Positions 43,402 through 51,680 of a stretch of DNA of 64,000 nt are shown piece after piece. Position 1 is the stretch's first letter, and each line of letters begins with the position of its first letter. The position numbers and the translations under genes were made by a program. Origin of the DNA: Alphaproteobacteria bacterium (GTDB lineage Bacteria; Pseudomonadota; Alphaproteobacteria; Thalassobaculales; Thalassobaculaceae); NCBI GenBank assembly GCA_022822665.1, contig JAJEAR010000024.1:43838-107837 (forward strand). Reading direction: 5' to 3'. The notes beneath the pieces are model-generated. The model searched no databases. It saw only the letters and a list, made by a program, of their open reading frames with translations, and was not told where the DNA came from.

Positions 43402-43787
43402 TCGTCGTCGATCCATCGGTCTGGATCGACTGGTTCAACGGCGCCGAGACCCGCGAGACCGCACTGCTCGACGGCATTCTCGGCGTGGAGCCGGTGATCG
43501 TCGGCGATCTCATCCTGACCGAGGTCCTGCAAGGCTCGTGCAGCGAGCGAGACTATCGCCGGGCGCGCAGGGCGCTCGACACGTTGATATTCGAACCCAT
43601 GGTCGGCTGCGACATCGCGCTCGCCGGTGCCCGTACCTTCCGCACCCTGCGCGCCCGGAGCGTGGCCGTGCGCAAGACCGTCGACATGCTGATCGCAACG
43701 TTCTGCATGGAGAACGGGTACGAACTACTGCACGCTGACCGGGACTTCGACACGATTGCGGCGGCGTCGGAGCTGAGGACGCTGTAG
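43398..43787 (+). CDS. vapC: VapC-type PIN-domain ribonuclease toxin
   Basis: A 129-residue PIN domain starting at GTG 43398: VVDPSVWIDWFNG holds the first catalytic Asp, LILTEVLQG the conserved Glu near residue 40, and KTVDMLIATF plus HADRDFDTIA the remaining acidic residues. Such toxins cut tRNA or rRNA when free of VapB. The start is fixed by the GTGA overlap with vapB and by the position of the first Asp. Complete and probably active. Confidence 0.92.
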   Translation: MIVVDPSVWIDWFNGAETRETALLDGILGVEPVIVGDLILTEVLQGSCSERDYRRARRALDTLIFEPMVGCDIALAGARTFRTLRARSVAVRKTVDMLIATFCMENGYELLHADRDFDTIAAASELRTL

Positions 43788-44157
43788 GCGGGGGGACGCG
43801 TTGACGAAGCCCCTGGCCCGGATTTGCCCCCATGTCACCCCGGACGAAGCGAAGCGGAGATCCGGGGTCCGGGAGCGATGGTCCCGGGCGTTTGAACGGT
43901 CGCGCTGGCCCCCGGCTCAGGCCCCGCGAGAAGGACAGGAGGCGCCCTTCACCGGCCGACTCAATCGAAGGCGACAGGAGAACGGCCACGCCCGTCCACG
44001 GCTTCACCGAAAGCCAGCAGTGCCGGGCAGACCGGTTGAGGGCCACGGGACGGGTCCAGGCCGAAAGACGGGCCGGTCCGTCGTGGCGACCAGTGCGCCG
44101 GTATCCTGCAGCCGAAGAGGCTGTTCCCCGTGGGCCAGTGCGTCGGGCGCGCGGGCT
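43788..44157. other. Intergenic region with tandem palindromes at 43837-43888
   Basis: About 370 bases without a gene. ACCCCGGA (43837-43844) pairs with TCCGGGGT (43861-43868) around a GAAGCGAAGCGGAG-type loop, followed at once by CCGGGA/TCCCGG (43869-43888). The first is a well-known repeat form in alphaproteobacterial genomes. Lies between convergent vapC and DUF1028 genes. Confidence 0.6.
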
Positions 44158-44856
44158 TCAGTCCAGCGAGCGCGCCCAGACATCCTGGGGCGGGGTGTTC
44201 GCGGGGTCGCGGGCGCGCAGCGCATAGTAGTCGAGGTAGGGCACATAACCGGCGTGGACCCGGCGCAGTTCCGTGACCGCGTCATCATGCAGGTCGACCC
44301 TGAGGTCGAGGTCCAGCGTGCAGTCCGCGCCGCGGACCACCAGGGCCGCGGATCGCTCCGGCAGGTGTTCACCGGTTGCCGCGGCCTGACCGCCGGCGTC
44401 CCTCCCCGCCTCGAGCGCCTGAAGCAGCCGCTCGTCGAGTTCGCCTCCACGGGTGTTCTTCCAGCTTTCCTCCATGGCGACGACCGTGGCCTCCCCGGCC
44501 AGTACGTTGCCGAAGACCGCGTACCCGTCCCCGGTCCGGTGACCGGCCCACGGACGGCAGTTCTCGCCGGTGTGCATCGCGACAACACCGTCCGCGGTGA
44601 CGATCGCGACCTGGCGGTAGCTGAATCCGGGATCCGCGGCCGCGAGCTGAACCAGCACCTGGCGGGGAAGAACTCCGGCGGCGAGATGCTCCACCGCCAT
44701 GTGTCCCAGGGCCGGATTGGCGAAGGCCTGGGTGGAAAGCACCGCCCGGTCGCGAACGAAGAACGGGCAGTATCCCCCGACACCGAGCGAATAGGTGGCG
44801 ATCCCCACCCCCACCCGCTCGGTCCGCGCACACCGTGCCAGAATGGTAAACGTCAT
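44158..44856 (-). CDS. DUF1028 domain protein
   Basis: A 232-residue protein of the DUF1028 family, which has an Ntn-hydrolase-like fold. Typical sequence: FTILARCARTERVGVGIAT at the start, GGYCPFFVRDRAVLSTQAFANPALG near residue 30, and DDAVTELRRVHAGYVPYLDYY near the end. Members are usually encoded in amino acid or peptide catabolic operons and are suspected amidohydrolases; no activity is proven. GGAGG lies upstream of the ATG. It is the last gene of a six-gene leftward operon, 10 bases after the MFS gene. Confidence 0.9.
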   Translation of the reverse strand: MTFTILARCARTERVGVGIATYSLGVGGYCPFFVRDRAVLSTQAFANPALGHMAVEHLAAGVLPRQVLVQLAAADPGFSYRQVAIVTADGVVAMHTGENCRPWAGHRTGDGYAVFGNVLAGEATVVAMEESWKNTRGGELDERLLQALEAGRDAGGQAAATGEHLPERSAALVVRGADCTLDLDLRVDLHDDAVTELRRVHAGYVPYLDYYALRARDPANTPPQDVWARSLD

Positions 44857-44866
44857 GAGTGACCTC

Positions 44867-46165
44867 CTACAGTGGTCCGGGCCAGCGTCCGACCAGCGGT
44901 GCCGAGGCCAGTACCGGTCGCCGCGCCACCCGGGAGGGTTCCGAGCTGCGCCACAGCAACAGCAGCACGATCGCGAGGTTGATCAGGTTCCAGGCGAACC
45001 CGTTCAGGAAGGCGGCCTCATACGACAGGGTGAGATCGTAGATCGCACCCGACATCCAGCCGCCGAGCGCCATGCCGCCGATGGTAGCGGACAGTACCAT
45101 GCCCACGCGCACACCGACCTCCGATGCCGGAAACCACTCACGGATGATGACCGCGTAGGCCGGCACGATCCCGCCCTGGAACAGCCCGAAGATCGCGGAG
45201 ACCGCATACAGGCTCCACATCGTATCAGCGGGCAGGTACAGCAACAGGCAGAGTGCCTGCAGGGCCGAGCCGATCAGCAGGGTCGGCACGGCTCCGATCC
45301 GGTCCATCACAACCCCGAAGCCGATCCGGCTGACCACTCCCAGGCCCAGCATCAGCGAGAGCGCGGCCGAACCGCTTTCGGCACCCAGCCCGAGATCGAC
45401 GCAGTACGCAACGATGTGGACCTGGGGCATCGCCATGGCCACGCAACAGGCGAGGCCCGCCACCACCAGCAGGGACTGCAGCACCCGGGGCGGCACCGGC
45501 GAGGCTCCGGAGGCCGACGAAAAGTCCGGATCCGCTTCCAGCACTTCCTTCGGTGTCGGCCGGCGGAGCGCCAGGCCCAGCGGCACCATCACCACGCAGC
45601 ACACCGCACCGATCACCAGGTGCGTGCCCTGCCAGCCGGCGACATCCAGCAACACGGTCACAACGGGCGGCCAGACCGTGCCGGCGAGATAGCTGCCGCT
45701 TGCCACGAGCGCCACCGCGATCCCGCGCCGGCGGCGGAACCACAGCGAGATCCCGGCAATCATCGGTCCGAAGGTCGCGGCCGATCCCAGCGCGCCGATC
45801 AGCACACCCTGGAAGAACAGGTAGAGCCAGAAGTTCCCGGTCAGGGCTGCGCCTGTATAGCCGAGACCGAGGCTGAACCCGGCGACCACCACCGGGACCC
45901 ACACGCCGAACCGGTCGACGAGGCGGCCCATGACGACATTGCCGGCCATGATCCCGACCATGGTCACGGTGTAGGGCAGTGACGCCGTGCCGCGGTCGAC
46001 ATCGAACTGGGTCTGGACCTCGGGCAGGATGACCACCGACGACCACAGGCCGACACCGCCCGTCGTGCCGATGATCAGGGAAACGACAAGGCGCCACCAC
46101 GCATACGGGCTGTCAACGCCACCGGCAAACGCCGGCGTGGTCTCATCCGGCCGGGGCGAAGGCAT
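44867..46165 (-). CDS. MFS transporter (monocarboxylate/oxalate-like)
   Basis: A 432-residue carrier with twelve predicted membrane segments. Motif A appears as GNVVMGRLVDRFGVWVPVVV near residue 70 and in the second half as GFGVVMDRIGAVPTLLIGSAL. The style, with TGGVGLWSSVVILPEVQTQFDVDRGTASLPY after helix 1, resembles OxlT/monocarboxylate-type MFS proteins of catabolic operons. It probably imports the operon's substrate. Start at 46165 overlaps the end of the upstream LLM gene by 23 bases; there is no clear ribosome site, so coupling to upstream translation is likely. Confidence 0.87.
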   Translation of the reverse strand: MPSPRPDETTPAFAGGVDSPYAWWRLVVSLIIGTTGGVGLWSSVVILPEVQTQFDVDRGTASLPYTVTMVGIMAGNVVMGRLVDRFGVWVPVVVAGFSLGLGYTGAALTGNFWLYLFFQGVLIGALGSAATFGPMIAGISLWFRRRRGIAVALVASGSYLAGTVWPPVVTVLLDVAGWQGTHLVIGAVCCVVMVPLGLALRRPTPKEVLEADPDFSSASGASPVPPRVLQSLLVVAGLACCVAMAMPQVHIVAYCVDLGLGAESGSAALSLMLGLGVVSRIGFGVVMDRIGAVPTLLIGSALQALCLLLYLPADTMWSLYAVSAIFGLFQGGIVPAYAVIIREWFPASEVGVRVGMVLSATIGGMALGGWMSGAIYDLTLSYEAAFLNGFAWNLINLAIVLLLLWRSSEPSRVARRPVLASAPLVGRWPGPL

Positions 46166-47021
46166 CGAGCGCCCGCATGTCCGCACCCGCTGCCCCGTCG
46201 GCCGGCAGTGCCTGCAGCACCACCTGGTCGGCACCGGCCAGGCAGTGCGCCTCGATCACGTCGTGAATACGGGCCTCGGTTCCCCACACCACCATGGCAT
46301 CAAGGAACCTGTCCGATCCGCCGTCGGCCAGTTCCCCTTCGGTGAACCCGAGCCGCAACCAGTTGTTCCGGTAGTTCGGGAGCGCGAGGTAGCGTGCCAT
46401 CTGCTGCCTGGCCACACTGCGCGCCGTGTCCGCGTCCGTGGTCAGGCAGATTTTCTGTTCCACGCAGAGCCATGACCCGGGACCAAGCACGGCGCGTGCC
46501 TGCGCGGTGTGCTCCGGGGTCACGCAATAGGGCAGCGCGCCGCGGGTGCGCTCACGCGCAAGCGTCAGCATGCGGGGACCGAGAGCGGCCAGGACCACCG
46601 ACCGCTCCGTCCGGCGGATCGTTTCATCCAGGGGTGCTGCCTCCAGGGCCGAGAGATAGGAACGCATCGTCGCGACCGGCGGGCCGTAGGCATGGCCGCG
46701 CGCACCGGTGACCAGCGGGACATGCGAGACACCGAGCCCGAGGATGAACCGGTCGCCCCACAGCCCGTTCAGGCTGTCATGGGCCTGGGCGGACGTCACC
46801 GCGTCGCGGGCATAGATATTGGCGATCCCGCTGGCAATGGTGAGCCGGTCGGTGCGCGAGAGCATGAAGGCTCCGAGCGCGATGCTCTCCCATGACAGCG
46901 ACTCCGGGTACCAGAGCGCCGCGTATCCGCGCCGTTCCACGGCCTGGGCCAGGAGCGCCACCTCGTCGGGTCCGAGGCCGTTGGTCGAACACCAGATCCC
47001 GAGTCCGTCGGGTCGCTGCAT
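46143..47021 (-). CDS. LLM class oxidoreductase (TIGR03620-like)
   Basis: A 292-residue luciferase-like protein: GIWCSTNGLGPDEVALLAQAVERRGYAALWYPE at the start, SGIANIYARDAVTSAQAHDSLNGLWGDRF near residue 63, GLGVSH near 95. This pattern is typical of the TIGR03620 group annotated as F420-dependent. Cofactor (F420 or FMN) and substrate are not readable. Within the leftward operon it lies 28 bases after the enoyl-CoA hydratase and overlaps the MFS gene. A second LLM gene heads the same operon, so two steps of the pathway may use this fold. Confidence 0.85.
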   Translation of the reverse strand: MQRPDGLGIWCSTNGLGPDEVALLAQAVERRGYAALWYPESLSWESIALGAFMLSRTDRLTIASGIANIYARDAVTSAQAHDSLNGLWGDRFILGLGVSHVPLVTGARGHAYGPPVATMRSYLSALEAAPLDETIRRTERSVVLAALGPRMLTLARERTRGALPYCVTPEHTAQARAVLGPGSWLCVEQKICLTTDADTARSVARQQMARYLALPNYRNNWLRLGFTEGELADGGSDRFLDAMVVWGTEARIHDVIEAHCLAGADQVVLQALPADGAAGADMRALDAFAPAG

Positions 47022-47049
47022 TGGTCAGGTCTCCGGTTGCGGTATGCGC

Positions 47050-47808
47050 TCAGCGACCGGTAAAGACCGGGATTCGCTTCTCGCGGAACGCCAGCCCGCC
47101 CTCTGCCTGGTCGGCGCTGCGCCTGATTGCAAGCAGCTCCGAGCGGGCGCGGGCATGCTGTTCGCTCGGCCCCAGCGGTGTCACCGTCTCGCGGACGAAC
47201 CGCTTGAGCATGCCGACAACCATCGGTGCGCTGACGGCCAGTGTCCGAGCCCATTCGAGCGCCGCGTCAACATGTTCGCCTGCGGGGACCACCCGGTTGA
47301 CCATGCCGCATTCGCGCGCCCGTTCGGCACTGAACCGCGCGCCGGTCAGCATGAACTCCATCGCGACCTTGTGCGGGATTCGCGCGGCGGTACTGGCGAT
47401 CAGGCCGCCGCAGAACCCGAGTTGGGCCTCGGGGTAGAAGAACTCCGCCGTCTCGTCGGCCACCGCCATGTCGCAGAACTGCACCAGGCAATAGGCCCCG
47501 CCGACACAGTATCCCGACACCGCGGCGATCACCGGCTTGTCGAGCACGACACCGACACCGGGCATGCACTCCCACAGGTCGGGATCGACCGGCGGATCGG
47601 TGATGTCGGCCCCGACGGAGAATGCCCTGTTCCCCGAAGCGGTGAGAATCGCGCAGCGATCATCTGAATCGCGATACCGGATGAACGCGTCCCTGAGCTC
47701 GGCGACCAGCGCGTTGCTCAGCGCGTTCAGCCGCAGTGGCCGGTTGATGGTGATGCGTGCGATCCGGTCCGACGATTCGTACAGGACCAGGGGTTCCTGA
47801 TCGCTCAT
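47050..47808 (-). CDS. Enoyl-CoA hydratase/isomerase family protein
   Basis: A 252-residue crotonase-fold enzyme: ITINRPLRLNALSNALV near residue 18, the oxyanion-hole region NRAFSVGADI near 62, and AAVSGYCVGGAYCLVQFCDMAVA near 95, followed by FFYPEAQLGF. One usual catalytic Glu position appears as Glu in YPEAQLG. It should hydrate, isomerise or cleave a CoA thioester. Start at 47808 is chosen over an upstream GTG-type extension since GGGGAC lies just upstream. Third gene of the leftward operon, 54 bases after the aminotransferase. No CoA ligase or transferase is in the operon. Confidence 0.9.
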   Translation of the reverse strand: MSDQEPLVLYESSDRIARITINRPLRLNALSNALVAELRDAFIRYRDSDDRCAILTASGNRAFSVGADITDPPVDPDLWECMPGVGVVLDKPVIAAVSGYCVGGAYCLVQFCDMAVADETAEFFYPEAQLGFCGGLIASTAARIPHKVAMEFMLTGARFSAERARECGMVNRVVPAGEHVDAALEWARTLAVSAPMVVGMLKRFVRETVTPLGPSEQHARARSELLAIRRSADQAEGGLAFREKRIPVFTGR

Positions 47809-47862
47809 GGCTGTCCCCACCGTATGCCTGAAGTCTGCGGGCCCGCGGCCCGGGACCAAATC

Positions 47863-48798
47863 TCAGTAGGCGACCGGTGTCGCGTGCCGACCGTCCCGGT
47901 GCCATTTCCAGTAGAGATCGGTGACCCTCCGAGTCACCGGCCCCGGGCTGTCGTTCGACAGGATCCGGTTGTCGATCCGTGTGACCGCGATGATACCGCC
48001 CGCGGTGCTCGTCAGAAACACCTCGTCGGCATCGTGCAGGTCTTCCGGGGTCAGATCGGCGGTGGCAGCATCGAGGCCGAGTTCCACGCACAGCTCGAGC
48101 GCCGCCAGCCGGGTCACGCCCTCGAGCGAGCCGCTCGCCGGCGTGCGGACCGAGGAACCCGAGACCGCGAACACGTTGAACCCCGGCCCCTCGGTCACAT
48201 GCCCCGCGAGGTCGAGCAGAATCGCGGTGTCGGCCCCCGCGTCCTCGGCCTCGAACATCGCGCGGACCATGTCGCCGCGATTGTAGTTCTTGATTGTCGG
48301 ATCGACCGATTCGGACGGGATGCGCGGGGTGGACGCGATCATCACGTGGGCGCCGCGCCGCTGGATCTCCGCCGACAGCACGTCGATCCATGGCAGGGCG
48401 TAGGCGATGAAGGTGTTGGAAATGCCGCTTATCGCACCCCGGACACGCGCGGGCGGCACGCCCCGCGTGCAGACCATGGCCACGTAGGAATCGCGGTGGC
48501 CCGAGAGGCGGACGCATTCCGCCAGGATGGCGGTGAGCGCGTCGTCGTCGTGGCGGATCGACATCCGCACCCCTTCGAGCGACGCCCGGAAACGCCTGAG
48601 GTGATCGTCGAGGCGGAAGAACGCGCCATCGTGCACGTGCACCACGTCGTAACAGGCGTCCGAGCGGGTAAACCCGAAGTCGAGCACGGAGATCCTGGCA
48701 TCGGAGATCGGCACGTACCTGCCGTCCACATATGCGGCTCCATCGGGCCAGCAGCCGGTCTCCAGCCGCTCGCGTGTCATCCCTGGGTCGAGGTTCAT
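47863..48798 (-). CDS. Class IV PLP aminotransferase (D-amino acid / branched-chain type)
   Basis: A 311-residue fold type IV aminotransferase. The opening DGRYVPISDARISVLDFGFTRSDACYDV is typical; the PLP lysine is in DPTIKNYNRGDMV near residue 177, and the conserved EGPGFNVFAV and LTSTAGGIIAVTRID follow. Lack of the full RS-type carboxylate motifs leaves open R-amine, D-amino acid or branched-chain substrates. A strong ribosome site GGAGG lies 5 bases before the ATG. Second gene in the leftward operon after an LLM oxidoreductase. It may transaminate an amine released by the oxidoreductases. Confidence 0.9.
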   Translation of the reverse strand: MNLDPGMTRERLETGCWPDGAAYVDGRYVPISDARISVLDFGFTRSDACYDVVHVHDGAFFRLDDHLRRFRASLEGVRMSIRHDDDALTAILAECVRLSGHRDSYVAMVCTRGVPPARVRGAISGISNTFIAYALPWIDVLSAEIQRRGAHVMIASTPRIPSESVDPTIKNYNRGDMVRAMFEAEDAGADTAILLDLAGHVTEGPGFNVFAVSGSSVRTPASGSLEGVTRLAALELCVELGLDAATADLTPEDLHDADEVFLTSTAGGIIAVTRIDNRILSNDSPGPVTRRVTDLYWKWHRDGRHATPVAY

Positions 48799-48845
48799 GG
48801 CAGCCTCCGTGCGTGGGTTCCGTTCCAGTGTGCCCGCCGGTGCGG

Positions 48846-49709
48846 TCAGCCCGCAACCTCGCGGAACCGGCGCAGGACCTCGATATGCTCGTCGATCGAG
48901 GCGACGTCGTACAGCGGGTAGATGGTGAGCAGCGTCGCGCCGAGCCCGCGCCAGCCCTCGATCTCGGATGCCCACTCGTCCTCGTCAGTGGTCCGCACCC
49001 TCAGCCAGGCCTCGATGCCGAAGTCGCCGGGGTTGCGGCCCTCGGCCTCGAGCATGCCGCGCAGGGTCTCGACCATGGCCCTGGCCGCATCGTCGGGTGG
49101 CGAGATCGGGATCCAGCCGTCGCCGAGACGGGCCGCGCGGCGCAGCGCCGCCCGATGGGTGCCGCCGAACCATACCGGGATCGGTCGCTGGACCGGCATC
49201 GGCCTGATGCCGGCGCCGGCGACGGTGTGCCACTCTCCCTCGAAGTCGACCAGTTCCTCGGTCCACAGCCGGCGCATGAGCCGGACCTGCTCGCCCATGC
49301 GCCTGCCCCTGGTCTCCCAGTTCTCGTTGAGACAGGCGTACTCGACGAAGTTCCACCCGGACCCGACACCGAGCCGCAGGCGCCCGCCGGAGAGCATGTC
49401 GACCTGGGCCGCCTGTTTCGCGACCAGGGCCGTCTGGCGCTGCGGCAGGATCAGGACCGCGGAGGCGAGACCAATCCGGCTGGTGCAGGCGGCGAGGTAG
49501 CCCAGCGTCACGAAGGTCTCGTGGAACTCGTCCTGCCAGGTGTAGGGCGGCTGCCAGCCCGGGTGTCGCGACGGATCGGCACCGAGCACGTGGTCGGGAA
49601 CGTCGATGCAGTCGTAGCCCAGGTCCTCGGCTGCCTGGGCCCAGTCGCGGATGGCCACCGGATCGGACCCGATATGGCGGGTCGGAAAGAACGCGCAGAG
49701 ACCGGCCAT
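48846..49709 (-). CDS. LLM class flavin/F420-dependent oxidoreductase
   Basis: A 287-residue luciferase-like enzyme: CAFFPTRHIGSDPVAIRDWAQAAEDLGYDCIDVPDHV, ASAVLILPQRQTALVAKQAAQVDMLSGGRLRLGVGSGW near residue 90, and VWFGGTHRAALRRAARLGDGW near 178 are typical of the TIGR03619-like group. First gene of the six-gene leftward operon, divergent from an SDR gene with a 90-base shared promoter region. GGAG lies 8 bases upstream of the ATG at 49709. Substrate unknown; together with the LLM at 46143 and the LLM at 50577 it makes this locus unusually rich in the fold. Confidence 0.85.
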   Translation of the reverse strand: MAGLCAFFPTRHIGSDPVAIRDWAQAAEDLGYDCIDVPDHVLGADPSRHPGWQPPYTWQDEFHETFVTLGYLAACTSRIGLASAVLILPQRQTALVAKQAAQVDMLSGGRLRLGVGSGWNFVEYACLNENWETRGRRMGEQVRLMRRLWTEELVDFEGEWHTVAGAGIRPMPVQRPIPVWFGGTHRAALRRAARLGDGWIPISPPDDAARAMVETLRGMLEAEGRNPGDFGIEAWLRVRTTDEDEWASEIEGWRGLGATLLTIYPLYDVASIDEHIEVLRRFREVAG

Positions 49710-49799
49710 GGGATATCTCCGTACCAGGGTTTGCGAACCGTGCCCGCCCACGTACTGTGCGCCGGCAGGCACAGCATAGCGGAGGCTGGAGGACAACAC

Positions 49800-50570
49800 A
49801 TGGCTGAGCTGAACGGACGCACGATCCTGGTGACCGGTGGCGGATCCGGAATCGGCCGGGCGACAGCCCGGGCGGCGCACGAAGCGGGTGCCTCGGTGAT
49901 CGTGACCGACATCGACGAAGAGGCCGGCGCCGCGGTGGCGGACGAGGTCTCCGGCCGGTTCATGGTCCAGGACGTCACCGACGAAGACCGCTGGCAGGAG
50001 GTGATGCAGTCCTGTCCGGTCCTGCACGGGCTCGTCAACAATGCCGGCATCGGCATCACCCGCCCCCTGCTCGAGACCACGCTGGAGGAGTGGAGGCTGC
50101 AGCAGTCCGTCAATGTCGAGGGCGTGTTTCTCGGGGTCAAGCACGCAATCCCGGTGATCCGTGATTCCGGGGGCGGATCGATCGTCAACCTGTCCTCGGT
50201 GGCGGGCCTGGTCGGCAACAGCGTCGGCCTGTCGTGCTACAGCGCCACCAAGGGCGCGGTCCGGCTGTTTACCAAGTCGGCGGCGCTGGAAAGTGCGCGC
50301 AGCGGCTGGAACGTGCGGGTCAACTCAGTTCATCCCGGCATCATCGATACCCCGATCTGGGACAAGCTGGCCGCCAGCGGCAACACCGTGATCAATGATC
50401 CCCGCGCATCGAGCGACCCTGTGGAACGTGCCTCGGCACGGGTCCCCGGCGGCCGGCCGGGCCTGCCGGAGGACGTGGCCCGCACCATCATCTTCCTGCT
50501 GTCGGAGGCGTCGAGCTACATGACCGGGAGCGAGCTCGTGGTCGATCACGGCATGACCGCGGGGGTGTGA
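49800..50570 (+). CDS. SDR-family oxidoreductase (3-alpha/beta-hydroxysteroid type)
   Basis: A 256-residue classical SDR: TGGGSGIGRATA near residue 13, Asp after the second strand (TDIDEEAG) favouring NAD, NNAGIG near 80, Ser in NLSSVAG, YSATKGA as YxxxK, and MTGSELVVDHGMTAG at the end. It should oxidise a secondary alcohol. GGAGG precedes the ATG by about 10 bases. First gene of the rightward operon SDR, LLM, class III aminotransferase, GMC oxidoreductase, and divergent from the leftward LLM operon. Confidence 0.92.
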   Translation: MAELNGRTILVTGGGSGIGRATARAAHEAGASVIVTDIDEEAGAAVADEVSGRFMVQDVTDEDRWQEVMQSCPVLHGLVNNAGIGITRPLLETTLEEWRLQQSVNVEGVFLGVKHAIPVIRDSGGGSIVNLSSVAGLVGNSVGLSCYSATKGAVRLFTKSAALESARSGWNVRVNSVHPGIIDTPIWDKLAASGNTVINDPRASSDPVERASARVPGGRPGLPEDVARTIIFLLSEASSYMTGSELVVDHGMTAGV

Positions 50571-50576
50571 TTGGCC

Positions 50577-51611
50577 ATGCGGATCACGACGACGCTGCCG
50601 CAGGACGATCTCGGGCGGGTCCCTGATGCCGTCAGGCGGGCCGAGGCGGACGGCTACGACGGTATCATCACCATGGAGAACCGGCACGACCCGTTCATGG
50701 CGCTTGCGGTCGCCGCGACCTCGTCCCGCCGCATCGGGCTCGGTACCGCGGTCGCCATCGCCTTCCCACGCAGTCCCATGGTCGTCGCCAACACCTGCTG
50801 GGACCTGCAACGGGCATCGCGCGGCCGGTTCGTGCTCGGAATCGGCCCGCAGATCCGGCCGCACAACGAACGGCGGTTCTCGGTTGCCTGGTCACCTCCG
50901 GTCCCGCGGCTGCGCGAATACGTACAGGCCCTGCGCGCGATCTGGCGGTGCTGGGAAACCGGAGAGAGATTGCGTTTCGAGGGCGAACACTACCGGTTCA
51001 GCCTGATGACCCCGAACTTCGTGCCCGGACCGACCGGTTGCCCGACACCGCGGGTCAACATCGCCGCTGTCGGGCCCAACTCGCTGCGCCTCGCCGGCGA
51101 GGTCGCCGATGGCGTGCATCTGCATCCGTTCTGCACCCGCAGATACCTTGAAAAGGTCTGTCTGCCGCGCATGGCGGCGGGCATGGCGGTGGGCGGGCGC
51201 AGCCGCGAGGGTTTCGAGATCGCGGGCGGCGGGTTCATCGCCACGGGAGCGACGGATGCCGAGGTGGCGTCAGCGGTCGAACAGGTGCGCACCCGGGTCG
51301 CGTTCTACGGGTCGACACCCGGGTACTGGCCGGTGCTGGAGCTGCATGGGCTGGCCGAACTCGGACGCAAGCTCAACCGCTTGACCAGGGAGGGTGCGTG
51401 GGAACGGATGGCTCGGGAAGTCAGTGACGACACGGTGCGGCTGTTTGCCGTGGTCGGACGGCACGACGAACTGGTGGAGGGTATCAGGGATCGGTTCTGC
51501 GGCCTGGCGGACACCGTTCACTCGAGCATGTCGATGGACATGCGCCCTTCACTTCCACCCGACCTGATCCAGGAAATCCGGCGCCTGCCGGCGGCATACC
51601 GCGGGGGCTGA
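50577..51611 (+). CDS. LLM class flavin/F420-dependent oxidoreductase
   Basis: A 344-residue luciferase-like enzyme: ADGYDGIITMENRHDPFMALAVAATSSRRIGLGTAVAIAFPRSP matches the TIGR03617-like group, followed by SRGRFVLGIGPQIRPHNERRF and AVGPNSLRLAGEVADGVHLHPFCT. ATG at 50577 lies 6 bases after the SDR stop; a TTG at 50571 touches that stop. Cofactor and substrate unknown. In the rightward operon between the SDR and the class III aminotransferase. Confidence 0.87.
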   Translation: MRITTTLPQDDLGRVPDAVRRAEADGYDGIITMENRHDPFMALAVAATSSRRIGLGTAVAIAFPRSPMVVANTCWDLQRASRGRFVLGIGPQIRPHNERRFSVAWSPPVPRLREYVQALRAIWRCWETGERLRFEGEHYRFSLMTPNFVPGPTGCPTPRVNIAAVGPNSLRLAGEVADGVHLHPFCTRRYLEKVCLPRMAAGMAVGGRSREGFEIAGGGFIATGATDAEVASAVEQVRTRVAFYGSTPGYWPVLELHGLAELGRKLNRLTREGAWERMAREVSDDTVRLFAVVGRHDELVEGIRDRFCGLADTVHSSMSMDMRPSLPPDLIQEIRRLPAAYRGG

Positions 51612-51680
51612 CAGTCGCGATACCCGCACCTGCCGACGTCTGTTACACTCGCGACACCACAAACACGGAGGGTCATTGCC

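Noticed and set aside
43837..43888. CRISPR-like repeats in the palindromic spacers
   Set aside because: Only single palindromic units occur, with no regular repeat-spacer pattern anywhere in the window.
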